From the NCBI GenBank assembly GCA_039707655.1, contig CM077664.1, positions 121,494,485-121,558,484 on the forward strand: a stretch of 64,000 bases of DNA. Reading direction: 5' to 3'. The notes below the pieces were generated by a model, which was not told where the DNA came from, did not search any database, and worked only from the letters and a program-made list of their open reading frames with translations. Below are positions 59,001-64,000 of the stretch, one piece after another. The DNA comes from Elymus sibiricus. Lineage: Eukaryota; Streptophyta; Magnoliopsida; Poales; Poaceae. Every line of letters starts with the position of its first letter. Position 1 is the first letter of the stretch. The translations under genes and the position numbers were made by a program.

Positions 59001-59967
59001 TCTTTGCCAGCTTGCGCACCTTCTGAAGCCCCTGTATCGAGTTGCAAATGTGAGCAACCGATCCGGTATCAAATACCCAAGACTTAGAATTTTCGCTAGC
59101 AAGCAAAACGTCAATGACATTAACTTGTATAACAATTATACCTTTTCCGGTTTTCCCGGACTTCTTATCTTCCAGATACTTTTTGTAGTTTCTCTTCCAG
59201 TGTCCTGTGCCCTTGCAGTAGAAGCACTCAGTTTCATTCTTGGCTCCTCCCTTAGATTTGCCTTGGAAGCCGGTCTTACCGGCGCACTTGCCCTTCTTTG
59301 GCTTGCCTTTCTTTTTGAAACTGGCAGTTTTATTCACAAGCAACACTTGCTTGTGATTTTTCCGCAGTCCTCCTTCAGCAGTTTTCAGCATGGCAAGCAC
59401 CTCATTTGTTGTTTTGTCCATCCCATTCATGTTGTAGTTCATGATAAAACCGCCGTAAGACGGGGGGAGTGAACCGAGCAACATGTCCATAACATGCTCT
59501 GGCGGAAGTGGAAATTCCAGGGTATTAAGCCTTTCAGCGTAGCCAATCATATTGACTACGTGCTCGCCAACTGAACTGCCCTCAACCATCTTGGTCTCCA
59601 TCATCATTTTCATGATATCAAAACGTTCAGACCGTGCATTAAACTTGTAAAGAGCATCCAGATCCTTGATCATATCAAAGGAGTTATGGAATTCAAAACG
59701 TTTTTGAAGCTCTGAACTCATGCAAGACAGCATGAGGCACTGCACTAAGTTGAAATCATCATCCTTAGTGGCCCAGACATTTTGTTCATCTGCCGGGGCG
59801 GTTGCCGCCGGCTTAGGTGGAAGAGGTCCGTCAAGCACGTACACTTTCTTAGCACTCCTGAGGACAATCCTCAGGGTACGGACCCAGTCCGCATAGTTGT
59901 TTCCATTCATAGCTAACTTCTCTTTCTCTAACATCGGGCCTAAGTTGAACGCGCTGTTGCGAGCCAT
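56005..59967 (-). pseudogene. gag-pol: Copia D gag-pol polyprotein with two nonsense codons
   Basis: One reading frame on the minus strand from the ATG at 59965-59967 (MARNSAFNLGPMLEKEKL) to a stop at 56005. It is interrupted only by a TAG at 57244-57246 (at the conserved IW-MDVKTAF position, normally Q) and a TGA at 56575-56577. Gag has NYADWVRTLR and LPPSYGGFIMNYNM. The zinc knuckle (59185-59226) reads CX2CX4HX4Y: its last Cys is Tyr. Protease has VFDTGSVAHICNS. Integrase has WHCRLGHIGKKRM, CEACLMGK, HSDVCGPM and SDRGGEY, with QRNGVSERRNRT intact. RT has YVDD (56974-56985). RNase H has DAGFMTDPDDFKSQSGYVF and TEAEYVAASEA. Catalytic residues are otherwise present, so it died recently. Confidence 0.93.
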
Positions 59968-61356
59968 TTGATCTACAACGGAAAACACAAGTTTCACTTA
60001 GACTTTGTTTATAATGATTTTTGGCACTAGTGAATAAACAATTTTATTCTAAAGTGCGCTCCCACTCAAATCAATATCTCCCAAAATTGATTATGAGTGA
60101 TTCAAGATCCGCGTTTTGATTGTTCGCCATTGGTGTAACACCACTGATGACGAAAAATCTTAACCGGTAGGCCAACTTGCCAATCACATCTCTATGTGAC
60201 TCTTGTTCATCTTTCGATGCGTGTGTTCCGAGCTCATGACGGTCATGCCTGAACGTCAAGACAACCAAGTGATCTTGCTGCGAGCTCTCAACTCACCCGC
60301 CTCACACGTCACTAATCGTTCGTGCCCGTGTGACACGGCGCACCCCGAAAAGATAGGTGCCGTGACGGTGCTACACTTGGGAGAACACTATCTACTTGAT
60401 ATTTTTAGTGAGAGATCACCCTAATAAAAAGCAACTACCGCGCAATCAAGAAGGGTGCATCATAAGGGATAAACATCTCAGGCAATTCATAATAGCATGA
60501 TATGGTATAGCCCTTTCTGACGGAGAAGTCAAGTATTTCTTCGTCTTCGGCATTTTGCGTCGGTGTTCACCTTCGCGAAGATTGCCACCACCTTGTCGAT
60601 GCACCAGATAATATTTGCTATCTCTATAGCTAATAAAATTAGTGCATTACTTAAGGTTGACACGCAGGTCATTAAAGTGACAATCATATGGCTCCAGCCA
60701 TCATGCCGAATCATGACACGCAGGTCATGTTAACAAATTTACATCATATAGTCATCTCATACATAATCGAATTAATATGAGCCTTGCTATACCACATCAC
60801 ATCACATGCACATCCTGCAAAACCAAGTTAGACGACTCTAATCGGTTTATGCAAAATTTTATTTTACGTGGCTTCTAAGGTTTTGACTTAAACCGCAGCT
60901 ACCAACGTTTTATCATCAAGTATGATAATTCAAATTGCTAGATTAACATCTCGGGGTGTATGAAACACGAGATAATTAAATCTCGAGCCCCATACTAAAC
61001 TTCGTCATACGCATGACCCCCGTGCTGATCATATCTGCAATGCCCTTTCATCTGCGAATTTCATCTTTCTTTTGACTATGGCGGAACCCAAAGAACTGAT
61101 AGCACTTCGTTTATCAATCAGGATCGCGGATTGCCAGAACTTTGTGAAATTCCACCATGCTGTCTCGAGATTGAGCAAACGCAAATTCCAGGGAAGCAAC
61201 AAGAACATCGGGTAACAGACTTCTTCTGCTACCCGCATAAATAATTTTTAGCAATAGATCTTATCTACTCCAAAATTATATTATGAAATACCCATACATC
61301 TCCATGTATTCTAGATCGAAACCTGCATCTACGCATAGCACGGCTCATGATGCCAT
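59968..61356 (-). other. Copia D leader and primer-binding site
   Basis: About 1.4 kb untranslated leader. Next to the 5' LTR the minus strand reads tggcatcatgagccg (61341-61355), a diverged Met-type primer-binding site. No ORF supported. Confidence 0.65.
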
Positions 61357-63465
61357 TGTAGGGAACGCGACAGAAAACAGAAATTTTCGGTACAGCGAGC
61401 ACGCCCAGGATCACTATGGAGACTGCATACAAGGTTTGATCTGATCCGTACCGACTCGAAGCGCAGCGGAAGAAGAGTCGGTGGAGATCGTTGGTGCAGA
61501 TCCCCGCAACTAGGATTTACAACCTCCCAACCGCGAGGATGTACTCCCTCGTCGGACAGCCCTTCGGGAGGCGGTCGGACAGTCCCTCGGACGATGTCAC
61601 GGACAGCCCTTCGGGAGGACCTTCGAAACTCAGACGGTCACTCGGACAGCCCTTCGGGAGGCACTCTCGAACTAAGACCGAAACTACGATCTCTCTACAG
61701 AGTTGCACACATACGGTGTCATCTATCCGGCAGGGCTTCGCCGTCCAGAACTAGTTCCTGCCGGAACCCAGACAGCCTTCCGGCTCTATGAAAAACTCTT
61801 TTTCGTGGGAGGGAGAGAGAGAGCTAGCAAAGCATAGCATGTGTATGAGAGCAAGAGATTGAAGAGATGGCAGCCCTCACCTCCTCTATTTATAGGAAAG
61901 CCAAGGGGTAGGATGGTCACACAAAGTACCAAACTACCCCCACTTTATGTCACACATAAAAAACCATAAGAAGGAAAAGGGGTGCCATGTGGAGCTCCAT
62001 GGAGGAGCTCCACCCTTGGCCGGCCACCCCTTGGGGGCCCCCCCATGAGGGGCTTCCTTGGCCCCCAAGCCCTTCTAGAAGCCTTTTGGAAATATCCCAA
62101 AAGGTGACTTTCCAAAAATATCCCAAAAAGCACTTTCACTATTCACGACGACATTTTTCAGCGTCCGGTCGAACTGAAAATATTTATGTGGGCTTAGAAC
62201 ATTTCCAGTACCCACTAAAATAATTTTCAATGCGATCCGGAACAATTCTGGATTAGTGATTTTCATCTGCGAAAAGCATCCAAAGCGGTTCCGACAGCTC
62301 CGAAACATTTCCGGTTTTTCTTCCGGAAAATTCCCAGAAGTTTCCAGAATGATTCTGGCACCCTCCAAGAATTATCAGGCATGTGCCGAAACCAATTTGA
62401 CTTAATGGTATCCCCTGAAACAACTTTTCAGTTTTACCGAAACTGTTCCGGTGTTCTCTCTGCGGAACTTTTCCGCTGTCCGAAACTTTTCCGGTGTCCG
62501 AAACTTTTTCGGTGATTTTCTCTCAGACTCCCTGTCTAGTATTCAGCAGATAGATGACCCTTAAGCGTGTGACCCTATAGGTTCGGTGAAGTATAGACAT
62601 GACCCGGAACCCCTTCCGATCAATGATCAACATCGGAGCCGTGGACACCCATATTGACCCCTATACCCACACGAATGAATATTCGAGTGAACCTCCAGTT
62701 GCCGTGTGCTATTCATGTTGCTTCGCGATATGTTACAATTACCCGAGGTGAGATTTTCTGCATCCCCGTGGATCAACAACTTGTCCACTATGCAAGTTAC
62801 CTCATTACCGGTTTTGTTCTCTTTTCTCGTATTCATGTTCCGGCATCCCTGTGATCAAATCACACTGTGTCTGGCCAGACGATGATGGATACCGTAACAC
62901 CGAGAGGGCCCGAGAATATCTCTCCATCGTCGGAGGAGCAAATCCCAATCTTGAGCTATCATGTTACTTGCCATACTTTTCCGTGAACCCGTAAGCTGCC
63001 GTAATAGCCACCCAGTAACGGATGACGTTTAACAAACCCCAAAGTTCACGAAGCAAGCATGAAGGAACTCGATACTCTCATGGTCTAAGGAATTATGCAA
63101 ACATTAACTATCTCTGTGTTATTAACCATTAACTTGTGACGAATGAATCTCATAGCATAACATCAATTTGGGTCGATTCAACACAAGTGTTCTACCAACA
63201 TCGTGCCCTCAAAATTGCCGGCATAGCCATGCCCATGATCAGGAAAACAAGATCATCCTGCAATACTTGAGCCAGTCTTAGAGGCAAGACTAGGAATACA
63301 ATTTACCGTTTATTATACCACACGTGCAAATGAGTTTCCCTCCGGGCCTCGTGGATATTGCAGACTCGAGAATCATTGCAGTTATAGCATGGATCATAAA
63401 CATTCATTACAAACTCGGAGATACAAAATAACTGTTATTACTGCCTCTAGGGCATATCTCCTACA
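61357..63465 (-). repeat. Copia D 5' LTR
   Basis: 2109 bp, nearly identical to 53866-55973, with the same cggacagcccttcgggagg block. Confidence 0.95.
61886..61895 (-). promoter_or_regulatory. TATA-like box driving Copia D
   Basis: ctataaatag on the minus strand in the 5' LTR, the copy correctly placed to transcribe the element. Confidence 0.6.
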
Positions 63466-64000
63466 TTAGGAACCCAAATGGCATAGAAGCGAAAAGCATA
63501 ACGAGGATCAACAAATTGAGCATAAACCTCTCCATCCTTTGTCTTACGAAGCACATAGGATGGAGGCATGAACTCCTTTGATTTGTTGGGAGTGGGCATG
63601 CCCCTAGTGGCCTTCCCACTCACAACCTTGGCAGCTTTGCCTTTTCCTTTCTCCTTGTGCCCTTCACGCACAAAAGTCTCCTTGATAGGTGTGGTGCACT
63701 TTGGAGAAGACACTTTCTTCTTGTGTGAGCTTGGGTCAAACCCAAGACCTTCTTTGGCAACCACTTCTTTGTGTTGGCTTAACACTTCATTAAGGTTCTT
63801 TTGTCCTTGAGCACATGTCATGAGCCCTCTCTCAAGTTGAGCTTTTAGAGAGCGATTTTCCTCAAGAATAGATGCTAGATCACCACTAGAGTTAGTAGAA
63901 CAAGCATCAACATTTATAATAGGTGAGGAGTAAGCCTTGGCTAGAGTTTCAAGATAAGTAAGTTTGAGTTCCTCAAAACTCTTTGTAAGAAGAGTGAGCT
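63466..64000 (-). CDS. gag: Sirevirus C gag, C-terminal part (partial, split by Copia D)
   Basis: Minus-strand frame open from the window edge to the Copia D target site. It contains a helical, leucine-heptad stretch (LASILEENRSLKAQLERGL, KNLNEVLSQHKEVV) typical of the coiled coil after the Sirevirus zinc knuckle. A basic linker (HKEKGKGKAAKVVSGK) and DPRYAFRFYAIWVP follow at the edge of the insertion. The next part of the same region lies at 53800-53865 on the other side of Copia D. The start and zinc knuckle lie outside the window. The parent element is broken, so this is a relic although this stretch has no stop. Confidence 0.75.

Larger units (their letters stand above)
53866..63465 (-). 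mobile_element. Young Copia retrotransposon D
   Basis: 9600 bp with LTRs 53866-55973 and 61357-63465 and the perfect TSD ttagg (53861-53865 and 63466-63470). It inserted at the gag-pol junction of Sirevirus C. My hand count gives about 20 substitutions between the 2.1-kb LTRs (about 1%), the lowest of the full elements here. In element orientation the LTR starts tgtaggagatatgcccta, so it belongs to the BARE/Angela-like group. gag-pol is full length but has two nonsense codons. Confidence 0.95.
46289..64000 (-). mobile_element. Sirevirus-type Copia retrotransposon C (5' end outside window)
   Basis: Minus-strand element with its 3' LTR at 46289-47834. Rightwards follow polypurine runs, aORF (48274-50150), palindrome spacer (50428-50606), pol (about 50607-53865), inserted Copia D (53866-63465) and gag sequence to the window edge. 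The LTR start tgaaagagcaatcatg and end cgatcctttca resemble A and B. The left flank gacgg (46284-46288) should be one TSD copy. pol and aORF are both mutated. Confidence 0.9.

Noticed and set aside
61491..61791. ORFs containing SPSGG repeats in the Copia D LTR
   Set aside because: They come from the cagcccttcgggagg DNA repeats, exist in both LTRs and on both strands, and lack a start context.

Overview
The window is plant nuclear DNA from a grass of the Triticeae (wheat, barley, rye or Aegilops type). It is almost wholly a nested stack of LTR retrotransposons, with no intact host gene. The Triticeae call rests on recognising a BARE/Angela/WIS-type Copia LTR (start tgttgaaaatatgccctag), Gypsy LTRs starting tgatacgtctccaacg, and Maximus/SIRE-type (Sirevirus) Copia elements. 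No rRNA or tRNA gene, CRISPR array or bacterial-type operon was seen.

Layout, left to right. (1) 1-9486: Sirevirus A, + strand, 5' LTR cut by the window edge. It has a broken gag and a broken additional ORF (aORF) but no recognisable pol, and carries a Gypsy solo LTR at 3121-4680. (2) 9492-38792: 3' part of an older Sirevirus B (+), which received A in its interior. Its 3' LTR is split into four pieces by three insertions: a Gypsy solo LTR (11341-12884), an old reverse Copia E (13314-22340, holding a MITE), and a reverse gag-only Gypsy G (22779-38412). G is itself split inside gag by a BARE-like Copia (27388-36099). The four LTR pieces add up to about 1465 bp, close to the 1512 and 1546 bp LTRs of A and C. 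(3) 38798-46288: older, mostly unassigned DNA with a Copia LTR fragment, a promoter-proximal gene-like fragment, a SINE, fold-back repeats and a PIF/Harbinger ORF1 remnant. (4) 46289-64000: Sirevirus C (-), inserted in the Harbinger remnant and running off the right edge. It has a 3' LTR, aORF, palindrome-rich spacer, integrase/RT/RNase H and part of gag. A young Copia D (53866-63465, -) sits in the gag-pol junction.

Target-site duplications (TSDs) were read directly for seven insertions: atggt, gggga, ttggt, gtcct, ttagg, a 9-bp one for the MITE and an 8-bp one for the SINE. G has near-matching flanks (acccc/ccccc). Every recognisable coding region is broken by stops, frameshifts or deletions, except the partial gag segment at the right edge, which stays open but belongs to a broken element.

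Most interesting points. The Sirevirus C aORF has a frame-preserving GT-AG intron, and its tiny first exon encodes an N-terminus resembling the histone H3 tail (MARTK, then GG and R at matching positions). A and C each carry a family-specific short palindrome in both the LTR and the spacer before the aORF. A, B and C share a three-part polypurine module before the 3' LTR.
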